Source: Zychaea mexicana (Eukaryota > Mucoromycota > Mucoromycetes > Mucorales > Lichtheimiaceae). From it: 64,000 nucleotides of DNA. This document shows positions 12,763 through 25,380 of the stretch, piece by piece; positions within the stretch are counted from its first letter, which is position 1, and the number at the start of each line of letters is the position of its first letter. The translations under genes were made by a program, and so were the position numbers. The notes under the pieces are model-generated. The model was given only the letters and a program-made list of their open reading frames with translations. It was not told the origin of the DNA and did no database searches. The DNA is taken from positions 558,001 to 622,000 of the forward strand of contig NW_026516669.1 of assembly GCF_025766255.1 (NCBI RefSeq), in the 5' to 3' direction.

Positions 12763-13559
12763 TTATTGCTTGTACATATTTATAGGAAAAGAGAAACATA
12801 TTCCATTGGGGTCTTCAAGGAAAACTATAGCTCTATCCACTATTATTTGTTACAAACGGAATGGGAAGCATCAACAAAACATAGCGAAGATAAGATAAGC
12901 TGTATATCCTAATTACATACCTGTCCACCTTGACAAAAATCTGAAACTTACCTGCTTCACTGTATTGCAATTCACAATTGCTATTGAAAGAGTGTATATT
13001 CTCGAAGACAACAGCAGGGATCATGCATACTACTTTTTTAAACTGAGTCAAATGAAGCAAATACGACGACGACGACAATGAACCCCATTTTCCCGCTTCG
13101 CACTCTATAAATTACAGTATATGGTAGATTAGTTTGTCACAGTTTGCTACAATATGCATGCTTTTTAGACCTTACACCAGGCTGCTGGAATATTAGTCTT
13201 CATGAAAGCTTGAGCCGCTTTTCCTCGCTGCACAGCTAAAATTGCATAGGCGCTAGTTACAAGTAGAGAGTTTTGCAGGCACACAAAAAAGGTAGACTAC
13301 AATGAATTCAGAGTGTAGTAAAAGCTCAAATCTGGTTGAAATGACCAAAAAAAAGGGATTGATTAAAGCATATACGAGCATGCATTGTTTGTTAAAGTAA
13401 CACAGGAACGACTGCTGCTGCGGAAGGTTAAAAAACGCGCCGAAGCGCGATATCCGTAGTAAACTGCGCATTGTGCTCTAGCCACTTTATCTCCTTTTCT
13501 TCCTCCCACACTAAACAACTTTCTTTTCCTCTTGAATTCACCCAAGAAATCAGCCAAGA
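12763..13559. other. Intergenic, promoter side of the TPR/F-box gene
   Basis: No gene found. Two short minus-strand frames (12833-13078, 13253-13557) lack motifs. The last 80 bases before the start at 13560 are CT-rich (TTTCTTCCTCCCAC, TTTCTTTTCCTC), as in fungal core promoters. Confidence 0.45.
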
Positions 13560-15904
13560 ATGGAACAAGCCTCGTCTTCTCGAGTGATGTGCTGTAAATA
13601 CGAATTACGCTATGACCTGGATTTCGCTGAGCTGCAGAAACTATTCAAGAATGGAGTGACGGAACTGACAATGTTAAGAGGGGATGAGGCGGTGAATTCG
13701 TTCAACTCGGCAATTCAAGAAATCAGAACCAATTTTCTGGCTACCATTTTCCTCCATCGCGCGGCAGCCCATGAAACCCAAGGAAAACTCGAACTGGCGT
13801 TACAAGATTCACTTGGAGCAATCAAACACGCACCACAGTCGTCCGACGGCTACATTTATGCATTCAACTTGCACCTCCGCTTGAAACACCTAAGAGAGGC
13901 GTTACTGGTTGTTGAGCGTGGATTGGTCAGGGTGGCCATAAGCGATCCAAGGTACGCAGCTTTTGCTTATCTTAAATCCGCAGTGCTTGCCGAGATCGAT
14001 CATCACAACACCCTTTCGTTGCCCTATGATGTGGTTAGCGACATCATGCAACGCTTAAGCTTCCCGGATCGTGTTCGTCTCGCGTCAACATGTAAATACT
14101 GGAAACGTATGCTGTATGACTCCCCGCCTGTCATGTGGCGCGATTTGGATATACGTTCACCAATGTCTCCAGTACAGTTCCGCAGCATTCTGTCTCATGT
14201 CAAAAGCCAATATGTTCGTGTCATCAAGGTGAACACTGTACGGATACTGAAAGAAGTAGCCAAGATGAAATGGCACCATATTGAATGTCTCGGTAAATTT
14301 AAAGAAATTGTAATCACAGCAGTTTATATTGGTTGTTGTTAGCACCATTTGGATGTTCAAAGGTAGCTAACTATGTACACACATACAATCGTTTAGATAC
14401 GGAATCTATATTTTTCGATAGTGATAGTCCCCTCACGAAAGTCATATGGCGAAACAGGGACTCACTCAAAGAGCTCAGTATAACGAGCATATCTTCGCCT
14501 CCCGATCTAACGGCCAAGTTTATAAACGGTGTGACACGCGTATGCCCACATATCACTAGCCTTACGTTACATTCCAAACTGTATGAAGAGCAGCGTATAC
14601 TTATGCCACCACCATCCAACTCGCGAACTACAGCTATGACCCTGACACACCTGTCGTTGAATGAATTACGAAGCTTGTCAGCTGTATTACCACACTGCCC
14701 GAATTTACAATATCTCGAACTGTTTGAGCAAGGGTTGCTCATGGCACATCCACCTATGGTTTTCTTTCTGATAGACAGATGGTGTCCCAAGCTCATCGGC
14801 CTTCGCTATTCCCCATACAGCACGATGGTATTTGGAGCATCCTTCCCTGACACTGATCTCAGCGACACTGCCATGCACAAGTATATATCCGAGGAGCCAG
14901 CAGCAGCAACGACAAGCGGATTACGCGAGCTCACCTACTTGCCTAGGGAATTGGTTGATACCGGTATTTCGGACACAATCAAGAGAAACCAATCGACTTT
15001 ACAGAGCCTACGCCTCAATACGACCGTCATCACCTCCCAAAAATATGAATTACTTGCGGCGCTGTCCGAAATATCGAGTACAAGGCATCAGGCATTGCGC
15101 GAAATTGAGTTCGCTGGAAAACGCACAGCGCATTTTGCCAGGTCAAGAAACAACTTTCCGTCAGCTGATCTATACGACATCATTAAAACTTGCATATCAT
15201 TGGAGTCCGTGCGTCTACGAGATATTGTCATCGATAGCGACGATCTATTTTATGCACTCAGCGCTCTCCCGCGACTCCGTCGACTCTACCTGATACGGTG
15301 CCCAATGGCTGCTGGATGCAGACATGGAAGAACTGTGTTTAGCTGTGGATTTCAGTATCTGTGTACGTACACAGAAACGTTGGAGGAAGTGTATGTGGAT
15401 GGAGACTCAGATAGAGAGAGCATGCAACATCTGTTCCAAGCCATCAAAATGAACAAGCATATGCGCTGTATCCGGTTCACAAGCGAGGAAGATATTAAGA
15501 TGGAAAATACAAACGCAATTGCCAACGTACTGACAAATCTGACGGATCTAACAATCGAAAGCAGGATGGACGTGTTGTTCCCGCAGTTGACATTCTTGCA
15601 TTTGCTCCCCAAGTTGCAGGTCCTCAATATTCGCGGTGCGAATGTTCACAACATGACAGATGAGGTCATTTATACATTGTTTCACAAAAGACTCAACGCT
15701 GGCGCCTCACATTTAGAAATCTCGGTGAACCATACAATCAGGAATATCAAGCGAAGATACTGCAGCAGGCAAGCCATGGAGAACAAAGAAGAGGGAACGG
15801 GTGCACCAGATGAAAGCGTGTATGCCACTGCTTATCGTGACAGGAACGACCAGTTTTTCAGTGATATCGAAAGACAACGGATACTCGAGGCAGTAGTTCT
15901 TTAA
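13560..15904 (+). CDS. TPR + F-box + leucine-rich-repeat protein (Pof3/Dia2-like layout)
   Basis: Model: join(13560..14292, 14343..15904), 764 aa, one 50-nt intron (phase 1). Residues 20-140 form helical TPR-like pairs (GDEAVNSFNSAIQE, FLHRAAAHETQGKLELAL, EALLVVERGL). The F-box is at about 154-200: LSLPYDVVSDIMQRLSFPDR, then RLASTCKYWKRMLYDSPPVMW. The rest carries irregular LRRs (LTHLSLNELRSLSAVLP, LQYLELFEQG, LRRLYLIRCPM). The order TPR, F-box, LRR is that of yeast Dia2 and fission yeast Pof3, substrate receptors of SCF ubiquitin ligases. Mucorales carry many such paralogues, and a decayed relative lies at 61.8-63.7 kb, so orthology to Dia2 cannot be claimed. Confidence 0.8.
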
Positions 15905-16261
15905 AGTCATCCTGCGTATTGTCAAACTACAACGATACTGCATGCATGTTGTTTATATGTATTGGAAATAAGGAACCTCATGTTATTTATATCGCAAAAC
16001 ATGAAAATAAACAGTATAAATTCCTCCAATTCTCGCATTCTGTTAAAGTTATGTATCATGAAATGCATCTTTGCTTGAGTGCCACTGCAAATATCCATGG
16101 CATCGATAGTATAGAATTTAGAATGAAACACAACAGCTGAGGGTTCAGTGTGTCAAAATGAAATGCTTCTTTATTTAACAGCCTCTTACTTTTTTATCGA
16201 TGCATATATAAAACTAGTGTAATTTTTTCTTGTTATTGCGATGGTAGTCTATAGTAGAGTT
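15905..16261. other. Convergent 3' spacer
   Basis: 357 bp between the ends of the plus-strand F-box gene and the minus-strand AAA protease gene. AT-rich with AATAAA-like elements on both strands (for example near 16005 and 16170). No gene. Confidence 0.5.
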
Positions 16262-18577
16262 TTATGGCGACGAGCTGACGTCCCCGGAGGGAGTATCTTC
16301 AGGGAATGGTGGGGGTTGTGATGTCTTTTTTGGTCGAACATATTCATCATATACAGTCTTTTCGACGAACGGACGTTTGCCCAGCAAGTTCTCCATGTCC
16401 TCACGTGTGATAACTTCCTTGTCTAATAACAGTTTTGCAACCTTTTCGACGTCTTCCTTGCGTTCTGTGAGCAGATCTACAGTGCGGGTATACGCTTCGT
16501 TCACCAGGTTTCGTGCCTCGTTATCAATCAGCGTGCCGGTTTGCTCCGAGAATGGCTTCTGGAACTGCTGCTCGCCTTGTGGATCGTTGAACGAGATTGG
16601 ACCGACCTTCTTGTTCATACCGTAAGTCGTGACTTGGGCATAGGCGATCTTGGTCACCTTTTGCAAATCATCGTGGGCGCCCGTGGTAATAGTATCAAAG
16701 AAGATCTGTTCCGAAACACGGCCACCCAGAGTCATGCACATGCGGTCCAGCAACTGCTTTTCGCTGAACAAGTATTGATCCTTCGGCAAGTACTGGGCAT
16801 AACCCAAAGCAGCCACACCGCGCGGAATAATTGACACCTTCAGTAACGGATCGGCATATTGCAAGTACCAACCGGCAACGGCGTGACCAGCTTCGTGATA
16901 GGCAACTGTCTTCTTTTCTTCGGGCGACAAAACGCGCGACTTCTTTTCGAGACCAGCAATGACACGTTCGATGGCTTGCTCGAAATCACTCTCGTCAACT
17001 TCGTCCTTCAAGTGTCGGGCAGCAATAAGAGCAGCTTCGTTACACACGTTGTGGATATCGGCACCAGAGAAACCAGGCGTCAATGCAGCCAATTTGCGCG
17101 ACAGTTGCTCAAGATCAACAGTGGTCTTGATGGGCTTGAGATGGACCTTGAAGATTTGTGCACGGCCGCCAATATCGGGTCGATCAATAGCAATGTGTCG
17201 ATCGAAACGGCCAGGACGCAGCAAAGCAGGATCCAAGACGTCAGGTCGATTGGTACCAGCCAGAACCACGACGTGTTCGCTCGAATCAAAACCGTCCATT
17301 TCGACAAGAAGCTGGTTCAACGTGCTCTCACGTTCGTCGTTACCGCCCATATGGCCGCCCTTGCCACGTGCTTTACCAATGGCATCAATTTCGTCGACAA
17401 AGATGATACAAGGGGCATTCTTCTTGGCTGTGGCAAACAAATCACGTACACGCGAGGGACCGACACCGACAAACATTTCGACGAATTCAGAACCGGATAC
17501 GCTCAAGAAGGGCACACCAGCTTCACCGGCTGTGGCCTTGGCAAGCAGCGTTTTACCAGTACCAGGTGGACCCGACAAGATGGCGCCCTTGGGGATAGTA
17601 GCACCCAATCGTTCGTATGCAGCTGGGTTCTTCAAGAACTTGACAAATTCCATAATTTCCTCCTTGGCTTCGTCGGCGCCTGCAACATCCTTGAACTTGA
17701 CCTTGACATCCTTTTCCTGGTTGAACATTTTGGCGCGACTCTTGCCTATGCCAAAGATACCCTGTCCACCACCACCTGGACCACGTTTGGTCATGTAGTA
17801 CAGCACACCAATCAAAAGCAATGTGGGTGCAAAGTGAAGCATCGTGTTGAGGAGACTGATCTCATCGCGGTATGATACGGGGATACGCTCGCTCGATGGG
17901 ATCTGCAGTTCATTTTGTGCTTCTTCCAACTTGCGCTCAAAGCTGTCGACTGAGCCAATGCTGAAATAGAACGTCTGTGCGGGCGAAACGCCAAGCGACG
18001 TAGCCTCTGGACGCAAATGTACGCGAACTCGGTTGCGGTTGAGGACAACAAGTCGATCGACCATACCCTTGTCAAGCAATGACGAGCGGAATGCTTGCCA
18101 TGTGATTTCGCGAGAGTCTTCGCTGGGTGAAGTCATTTTCCACAAAACATAGGTACCCAATGCCGTGCCGACAACGGTGTTGACATTGATTTGAACCTCT
18201 GGAGGCTTGTTGCCACCACCGTTACTGTTGTTGCTACCGCCACCACCTTCGTTCCTTGGTGGTTTGGGAACTTGGTCGGCCGATCGTTTAGCGTGTTGAT
18301 CGGCTGCTGCTTTTCGGCCATTGTTGCTGCTGCCTTTGCCAAAAAAGCCTTCGAAACCCTTGGGTACGTTGAATGGCTTATCGTCTTCGTTGTGTTCTTT
18401 TTTGTTATTATTGTGTTCGGGTTTTTCTTTCTCTGAAGAGTATTTGCGAGTACCCAAGCGACGATTCGTGAGTAGTGTCGATGATTGTGGCGATCGCACA
18501 GACCGTGCGTTTCTTAGACCGGCAAACTCTGCTGTAATCTGGCGCCGTGCACCGATCTGGCAAAATCGTGAAAGCAT
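16262..18577 (-). CDS. AFG3: Mitochondrial m-AAA protease subunit (AFG3/YTA10 type)
   Basis: Intronless, 771 aa. A basic mitochondrial presequence (many Arg, no acid in the first 16 residues) is followed by a disordered Asn/Lys/Gly-rich stretch. Two membrane helices (about 132-148 and 245-262) flank an intermembrane FtsH-extension domain. The AAA module has Walker A GPPGTGKT (336-343), Walker B IIFVDE (392-397), arginine fingers in RPGRFDR, and the pore loop FVGVG. The M41 metalloprotease has the zinc motif HEAGH (561-565). It degrades misfolded inner-membrane proteins and processes MrpL32-type substrates as a hexamer, with the active site in the matrix. The ungapped AAA core resembles Yta10/Afg3 more than i-AAA Yme1, since there are two membrane helices. 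The exact Yta10 versus Yta12 split is not certain. Confidence 0.93.
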   Translation of the reverse strand: MLSRFCQIGARRQITAEFAGLRNARSVRSPQSSTLLTNRRLGTRKYSSEKEKPEHNNNKKEHNEDDKPFNVPKGFEGFFGKGSSNNGRKAAADQHAKRSADQVPKPPRNEGGGGSNNSNGGGNKPPEVQINVNTVVGTALGTYVLWKMTSPSEDSREITWQAFRSSLLDKGMVDRLVVLNRNRVRVHLRPEATSLGVSPAQTFYFSIGSVDSFERKLEEAQNELQIPSSERIPVSYRDEISLLNTMLHFAPTLLLIGVLYYMTKRGPGGGGQGIFGIGKSRAKMFNQEKDVKVKFKDVAGADEAKEEIMEFVKFLKNPAAYERLGATIPKGAILSGPPGTGKTLLAKATAGEAGVPFLSVSGSEFVEMFVGVGPSRVRDLFATAKKNAPCIIFVDEIDAIGKARGKGGHMGGNDERESTLNQLLVEMDGFDSSEHVVVLAGTNRPDVLDPALLRPGRFDRHIAIDRPDIGGRAQIFKVHLKPIKTTVDLEQLSRKLAALTPGFSGADIHNVCNEAALIAARHLKDEVDESDFEQAIERVIAGLEKKSRVLSPEEKKTVAYHEAGHAVAGWYLQYADPLLKVSIIPRGVAALGYAQYLPKDQYLFSEKQLLDRMCMTLGGRVSEQIFFDTITTGAHDDLQKVTKIAYAQVTTYGMNKKVGPISFNDPQGEQQFQKPFSEQTGTLIDNEARNLVNEAYTRTVDLLTERKEDVEKVAKLLLDKEVITREDMENLLGKRPFVEKTVYDEYVRPKKTSQPPPFPEDTPSGDVSSSP

Positions 18578-19999
18578 GTCCTTTTGAAAAAAGTAGTTGG
18601 GGGAGCTCGGGCACGGAATCTGTTATTTACCGCAGCCAGCGTCATCCACCGGCGGAGTGAAGTTTCATTACCTCTCGGGATAACTACTTCTCCGACGACC
18701 AGGTAAAACAATAGCGCCATGCCGTTTTGCTGCCTTTAATGTAAATAAAAAATGATACGACTTTTTACCGATAAAAATTCAATTTCTGATGGCTATGCTG
18801 CTGCTAAGGGAGTGTGCAACGACATTAAATTTGTATGATTAAAGCAAGCGGAAAGTTGTGGGGTGTGGGTCGTGCAGCTGGAAAGGTTAATTCTTATGTT
18901 GGATATAATCGTTTCATATTTGGTACATCCCAATACAATGTCAGCAAATCCAAACTGCTTGTTGTATTCCTCTTCAGGTACTTGTGGATGACGTGTCTAG
19001 ATGTTTATATCTCGCCATTGCATGCTGGAGTTTAGCGCAAGCGTTTTGAGAGGAACAATATTGAACGTCAGCACCCTGCTAATTTTCCAAGTGCGTTGCT
19101 ATGGCTATGAGTTTTTGTTGTTAGACATACGTGCTGTCAAGGGGAACCAATTGTAAGCACAGCTCACAAGGACCACTTTTACTATATTCAGCTCTGCTGG
19201 CTTGACCTCCTTGTTGCGTATTGTACTTTGAAGGAAATACTGTAGTATGCGAAGGTGGTTGTCGAGGAGATACAGCCTTCTTTGCTTCAACGTCTTACCT
19301 AATTATAAATTTAAATACATCCCTCCGAGTGAGACTTTTTGCTGCGGCTGTCATTGAAAAAGAGGCTACTTACTTTGAATCCATACGTGGGACTATCGAC
19401 CATGTAGGACTTGCTACGTTAAGCTGAATAAGCTGGAACCAGCCACTGTCTGCAGTGTCGTTCATTTTCGCAGCGCTCGGACGAGTAAAGGCGTTTATTT
19501 TGAGGGAGCTAGCACTTCTTGGGCGCTTAGCGTGTATCGCATGTTGGTACGATGAGAAGTACCCAGCACAATCCTCCTGCAAATGCAGCAGAGTAAAACG
19601 GAGCGATTAGACAAGGCAAGCTTCTGTTGACATATCAGAAACCCTTCTTTTATACGTGCATCTACCTTAGACTGATAAAAAAACAAGAATCTAAAGGTAT
19701 GCTTGCCGATCCGATCGTCGTGAATCCATAGTGGTACGTCCCGATTTGACAAGTACCTCCTTCTTTTTTCGGTAATGGCACAGACATAATGCTCGGATCG
19801 TACAGTTTGTTGTCCACAGCAAGTTTCTCAGATTCTCCGTCGCTTCCTCTCCTGCTAAATGAAATAAGCCATTCTCTTTTTATTTAAGCAATCTTCAGCT
19901 CTTACTATAGATTTAATTGTCTAACTCCTTTGCCGTAATCTTGGGTGGTTCAACATAACGGCATCGAAGATGTCATTGCGATGACCAATAGTGTATGTT

Positions 20000-20620
20000 C
20001 TTGACCATGACAATCGATCTTCAATTTTCAGATGTATCGCTCGAAGGTTCCTGATTGAGATCGGTGGTTTAGGCCTTCATTCTGTAGTGGGTACCCTTGA
20101 CAAAGATAGAACCTCCTTTGCGTGGAATGATTGCAAGGATTGATCTAGAAATAACTTTATAGATTACAGTAAGTGAGCAAGATTCCGTAACGAACGTCAA
20201 CTTTTTAAGATCCTCATGAGTTTTACCCTTCGCATTTCCATTGGTATCAACGTTATCCCACTGATTTATGGCAGTTCATACGGACCAACATTGTATATAT
20301 TATCAGAATTGGCAGTAAATGTCCCGTGTATTATCATATTGTAAGCTTCTGCTTCAGCATCACCTTTCTCTTTTAAAATGATTGGTTCATTCGCGGTGTT
20401 TCCATCCCAATATTGTCTTGCTCATTTGGATAACAATTTTTGAAGGATTGGGTTCGATCTGAACAATGTTAGTCGGCTCTATTAGATTTTAGGTTGATCT
20501 CATAAACCATTTCAAAGTAGACTATATAGTCATGACCGTATCTTTTTGTCTTTTGCCCTTTAATTGCACAGATTATATTTAATCATCATGTTGTTGTTGT
20601 AAAGGCAATGCCTTCCAGAT
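20000..20620 (-). pseudogene. Decayed coding relic, family unknown
   Basis: On the minus strand several adjacent pieces read like one protein broken by stops and frame changes: a piece with IKGQKTKRYGHDYIVYFE near 20570, one with NEPIILKEKGDAEAEAYN near 20390, one with SDNIYNVGPYELP near 20300, and one with TFVTESCSLTVIYKV near 20190. Amino-acid composition is protein-like and the pieces are collinear, but no start, splice plan or family could be assigned. Boundaries are approximate. Confidence 0.35.
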
Positions 20621-21059
20621 TCATAAAATTAAGCCCTTTGTGATGTTCTGCTCAAACTATCCTTAATTCATTACTGTCTAATGTTCCTGATTGTCCGTAT
20701 TGTTTGCCTGTGCATTCGAAAGGCTCACTCAAACATGCTAATCATTGATCACCGGTAAACCTAAAAGAGTAAAGAGTCTCTAATGGATCGACGCGAGATA
20801 ATCTTGTATATTGCTATTATTAGAAGAAAAGGCTAACATTTAAGGACCATGTAGAGAGGGGTGGAGCTCCAATCTTACTCGATAGATATGATAAACATAA
20901 ATTTCCGCATGTGCACTGCTTACTCGTGTTGAGGAGACCGTTTGGCATTTGCTTACAACCCATTTTCGCTGGTTAACATTTAAAAAACTTTACATCCACA
21001 TACTTTAATAACTTGGAGATTTATATCCCTCAAGGGCGCTTGTTCGTGGTGATCTCTCT

Positions 21060-21235
21060 TTCTTTCTTTTTTCGATAATATGTACAAGCACATCTGTATG
21101 CAAAAGTTTTTAACAACTGACCTTTTTCATAATGTAGAGACGGACAACTACCATGCCATCGTTGAACTGACTGACCAGTATTTGTTCCCTTCCGCGGCCG
21201 ACAACCTGATATTGCCGCCATTGCCTGTGTGCTTA
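21060..21235. repeat. Diverged repeat copy A (partner at 23660-23790)
   Basis: The segment around GTACAAGCACATCTGTAT then GTAGAGACGGACA recurs with changes at 23660-23730 (GTACAAGCACATCAGTAT, GTAGAGACGAACA). The spacing between the two matching blocks is similar. This points to an old duplicated element inside the gene-poor island; its ends are not clear. Confidence 0.4.
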
Positions 21236-22689
21236 TAACCGATTACATGCACATCTATTACACGGTAATATGAGCATGTGAGAGAGAAAGTAGAATGTAG
21301 AGTAACAGTTTAAAATTATGGTTCAAGAGCTGCTTAATACCTATATGCAGTACACTAAGCAAAAACGAATAATCAGTTGCAACGACGCGGTACAGTAGAA
21401 GGCACGATAGTGAATCAGATCAGATATTAGCGACTAGTATGTATTCCACCAATGAAACTAAGTGCCTTGTTCGTTAAACCAAGCCCTTCCCATAAAGGAA
21501 AAGATGGTATTCAATAGTGCACCCAGCACAATGTTAAAATAAACATTTGGTTTGCTTCCATGATAAATCAGTATCTTTTCCCATGTCTCTTGTATGTATT
21601 TCTCTTCTATACTGATTGTACTGTAAAATTTCACAAACTGACAAATCTACGATGATGCAAAGCTAGGAACGTCTTCGCTACCTTCTTCAGATCTTCGTAT
21701 ACAGCAGTTGAAGTAATCCCATCCTCCAACGCGAGTAAATAAATGGCTACTTCGCCATATACACTTCACACAAACAGGTTGGTAATTACAAAATGGAGAA
21801 AAGAAGCACACTTCCTAGGAAACCTGTTGACCAGACCACGTACACGAAAGCCACATATATGAAAGCAAAGACAGAAAAGAAAGATATATGTTTATATCAA
21901 ACTTATACGATTTTGTTTTTGCTGCTCACAGGTGCATTACAGACGGGTATAAGATGTTGAATGTCTGGGAGCGTGTGCACGCTGCGCACTATTTGGAAGA
22001 CATTTGAAGCATTACATACTCGCCGCACAAGCGAAAGTCTCTATCTCTTGCCACCCAGCCATACCAAAATGATCAAAATGGAAAGTCTTAAGTTGAAAAA
22101 TCACTTTTGCAAGCAAAAAGATCCCCAAAAATGGCGCCTTACAATAGTTTTGAAGTATATTGAAGCACGCCAGCCACACGACAATCGCAGCACGCATATC
22201 AAAACATTGTAGGAATTGCTTGGACAAAATGTTGTAGTGTACGTGGCAACAAATATCAAAAAAGCAAAGGCCGAAGACATTCTGAAGATTTGGCGGGTAC
22301 TTGAGATCTATGGCTTTAACCCATATCTTTTGTGTTATAATTTCTCTATACACGTACCGAGAGCGAATGGTGAAACGACAACCCTGGCACCACCACCAGC
22401 AACGCAAACAAACATCTTTTACAATGCTACATACTGTTACGAATTTGAAAGTTTGCGGTAATGCTGATCCGCGTGAAGCGGGTACTCTTTTCCGCCATCA
22501 TGGCTACTCTACGTTTTCTTAAATATTGTGGCAAGCAACGTATATCCATTTGACATATAGTGCAGCAGCAAGAAGCTGACAATAATAGCCAGGATAGCCA
22601 GCGCAGTGGAAATCAGTAGATCTGAACCCTCGACCAACTCAACGACACACACACATATATATTAGCACTACGGACTCATTAAACAACAA

Positions 22690-23400
22690 CATTCAAAGTA
22701 CACCGGAGCTCCAGTGACAGGCATAAATTTGACTGAAGAGTGCGAAAGCTACGGGGCATTGTCGATAAAAGAAGCCCAGATCAGAAAGTCGCTGAATGAT
22801 GCACAAATTCTGTAAGTAAATAAGAACAGGTTATGGGCAAGTTGGGTGCAAAGTATAATAACAGTAGATGTATGCTATTTAAACTTTTTACTGGGTAAGG
22901 TCGTTGGGCTACGTGTTCTTATATTCTACAGCACCGAACGATGCATCATTTCTCCCTTCCAAAACCAGCAGCAGAATGCGATTGTTCATGCACTTAAAAA
23001 AAGAAACGAGTATCCAACCCGCGCTAGCATGGAGCTCCCAGGTATCTACAAACGCATTGCAAATATAATTGTCGAGCAAAGAGCGGAATCAAATAATAGA
23101 AAGAATAAAGGCCATCGACGTTTCGAACATTCCACTCGGCGGCACAAGCATGGCCATCCTTACCTTTGTCACTGACCACGTGCATCAGTGGACCGCCAAC
23201 AAGGGCACCAGAGAAGAGGACCTGATCAAATTAGGACTTCAACTGTTCGTCGGAAACACTGTGGGTATGCTCGAAAATACGTTGTCAACTTGCTTAGTAA
23301 ATGATGTTCATTGTAAAGGACAGTACACTACAATGTTGAAAGATGGCTGTAGTATTGTTAATTTGTACTGTCAAACTATTGTGATGCTTCTGTTGACGTA
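22690..23400 (+). pseudogene. Possible broken two-exon gene, family unknown
   Basis: A first open stretch (HSKYTGAPVTGINLTEEC, then IKEAQIRKSLNDAQIL) ends at a good donor, GTAAGTAAAT near 22812. After an acceptor TCTACAG near 22932 a second stretch reads FQNQQQNAIVHALKKRNEYP and IYKRIANIIVEQRA. It must then change frame to continue as IERIKAIDVSNIPLGG and AILTFVTDHVHQWTANKG. The need for a frame change inside an exon suggests a decayed gene. No known domain was recognised. Confidence 0.35.
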
Positions 23401-23659
23401 GGAGCATCTGCATCATGAAGTCGCATCCATCACCAGGAACAGACTTTGCCTTGTTCAACGAGACGATTGACTCGCGGATATCGTACGAGTTCATGGTAAT
23501 AGAATTGACGTCTGCAATAAAAACCAAGAGGCGAATCAGACCCCGTGCGCCTCGGTAGTCAAATGAAATTTATCGTTGATAAGTTGGTGTTGGCCGGCGT
23601 TGAGCAACCCAATTGCAGCATGTGTACTTGTTCGCGGTAAGTTCCTTTTATTCGGTTTA

Positions 23660-23790
23660 TAGTATACTGCGTACAAGCACATCAGTATCTAATATGCGTA
23701 GACAATTGACTCTTTCTCTAGTGTAGAGACGAACATTCAATCTTCCAAGATGCTTCTGTCTATCATTTGCCATCTGGTTGACAGTCTGAA
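23660..23790. repeat. Diverged repeat copy B (partner at 21060-21235)
   Basis: See the partner copy: shared GTACAAGCACATC block and GTAGAGACG block with similar spacing, same orientation. Lies just left of the tandem-repeat array. Confidence 0.4.
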
Positions 23791-23934
23791 TGCAGCTAAA
23801 CAAGCGAGAAAAAACAAGCGAATGCAAGGAGGTGACCAAGTTAATCACTTACGGCCAACGTGTCGCCGGCCAAGTATACAAAGTTCAACGCAAGGCAGCA
23901 TGAATCAAACACTTAAAATTGTTGTCGGGTTTTA

Positions 23935-25380
23935 TCGTGGTCGAATTTTGTTTGTATGCTTTATTTTGTCGGGGTATGAAATGACAAAATGTAGAGTGGA
24001 CACGGCCCTTTCAAAAAAAAACCCCCGAGTGGGAAGCGGCTTTATGGCTAGTCCCTCCAGAAACCAGAGTGAACGCGGCTTTTTGCTCCCTCCCAAACTG
24101 GATTCCGTTCTACAAATGGGTCCAAACTTCTGTGATTACCAAAAACACTTTAAACTGACAACTGTGATTACCAAAACCACTTTAAACTGACACCTGTGAT
24201 TACCACAAACACCTCAAGGACATACCATATGGAGTGGACGCGGCTTTATGCTTAATCCCTCACAAAACCTGAGCGGAAGCGGCTTCATGCTCAATCCTTT
24301 CAGAAATTAGAATGGATGCGGCTTCATGTCAAATCCCTCCAAAACCGGATTCCATTCTATACGTCCAATCACTGGTGCGCCTCGTGGAGAGAAGGAATTC
24401 TGACTTCTCAGATCGTTGCCACACATATTCGACTAGAAATGGGTCCAACCCTTTGTGATTACCAAAAACACTTTAAACTGACAACTGTGATTACCAAAAC
24501 TACTTTAAACTGACATCTGTGATTACCAAAACCACTTTAAACTGACACCTGTGATTACCAAAAGCACCTCAAGGACATGCCATATCGAGTGGACGCAGCT
24601 TTATGCTAAATCCCTCCCAAACTGGATTCCATTCTATATGTCCAATCACTGGTGTGCCTCGTGGAGAGAAGGAACCATGACTTCTCAGATCGTTGCCACA
24701 CATATTCGACTACAAATGGGCCCAACCCTTTGTGATTACCAAAAACACTTTAAACTGACATCTGTGATTACCAAAACCACTTTAAACTGACAACTGTGAT
24801 TACCAAAACCACTTTTAAACTGACAACTGTGATTACCAAAACTACTTTAAACTGACATCTGTGATTACCAAAACCACTTTAAACTGACACCTGTGATTAC
24901 CAAAAACACCTCAAGGACATGCCATATCGAGTGGACGCAGCTTTATGCTAAATCCCTCCAAAACCGGATTCCATTCTATACGTCCAATCACTGGTGCGCC
25001 TCGTGGAGAGAAGGAATTCTGACTTCTCAGATCGTTGCCACACATATTCGACTACAAATGGGTCCAACCCTTTGTGATTACCAAAAACACTTTAAACTGA
25101 CAACTGTGATTACTAAAACTACTTTAAACTGACATCTGTAATTACCAACACAACTATAAACTGACACCTGTGATTACCAAAAACACTTCAAGGACATACC
25201 ATATCGAGTGGACGCGGCTTTATGCTAAATCCCTCCAAAGAAACGGATCCATTCTTTCGTTCAATCACTGGTGCGCCTCGTTCGTGAAGAAGTCATGGTT
25301 CCTTCTCGTTTCGTTGCCACACATATTCAACATCGAATGGGTCATCTTCCTCGCAGTGGGTGTCGCTATCTAAACTACGG
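23935..25380 (+). repeat. Nested tandem-repeat array: 32-bp units inside about 342-bp units
   Basis: The short unit is about 32 bp (core GTGATTACCAAAAC then CACTTTAAACTGACA) and comes in blocks of three to six head-to-tail copies. Each block is followed by a roughly 180-bp conserved spacer (CTCAAGGACATGCCATAT ... CACTGGTGCGCCTCGTGG ... CACACATATTCGACTACAAA). The composite repeats about 3.5 times; equivalent points at 24551 and 24893 are 342 bp apart. Because the period is a multiple of three, the same frame stays open over successive units (HIEWTQLYAKSL, NHWCASWREG). That may be by chance of period rather than coding. The left (23935-24300) and right (25200-25380) copies are the most diverged, as in arrays grown from the centre. 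Confidence 0.85.

Larger units (their letters stand above)
18578..23934. other. 5.3-kb gene-poor stretch with scattered coding relics
   Basis: No intact gene. Contains short frames without motifs (18835-19035, 19221-19427, 21961-22461) and decayed coding stretches listed separately. The first 250 bp hold the promoter of the m-AAA protease gene. Splice-like motifs without consistent frames are common here, as expected for old, mutated genes. Confidence 0.5.

Noticed and set aside
16859..17875. Long plus-strand frames (up to 338 codons) opposite the m-AAA protease
   Set aside because: Antisense shadows caused by codon bias of a strongly conserved gene; no start context or motif.
23935..25380. 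CRISPR-like array
   Set aside because: Repeats abut without unique spacers of constant size, and the genome is eukaryotic.
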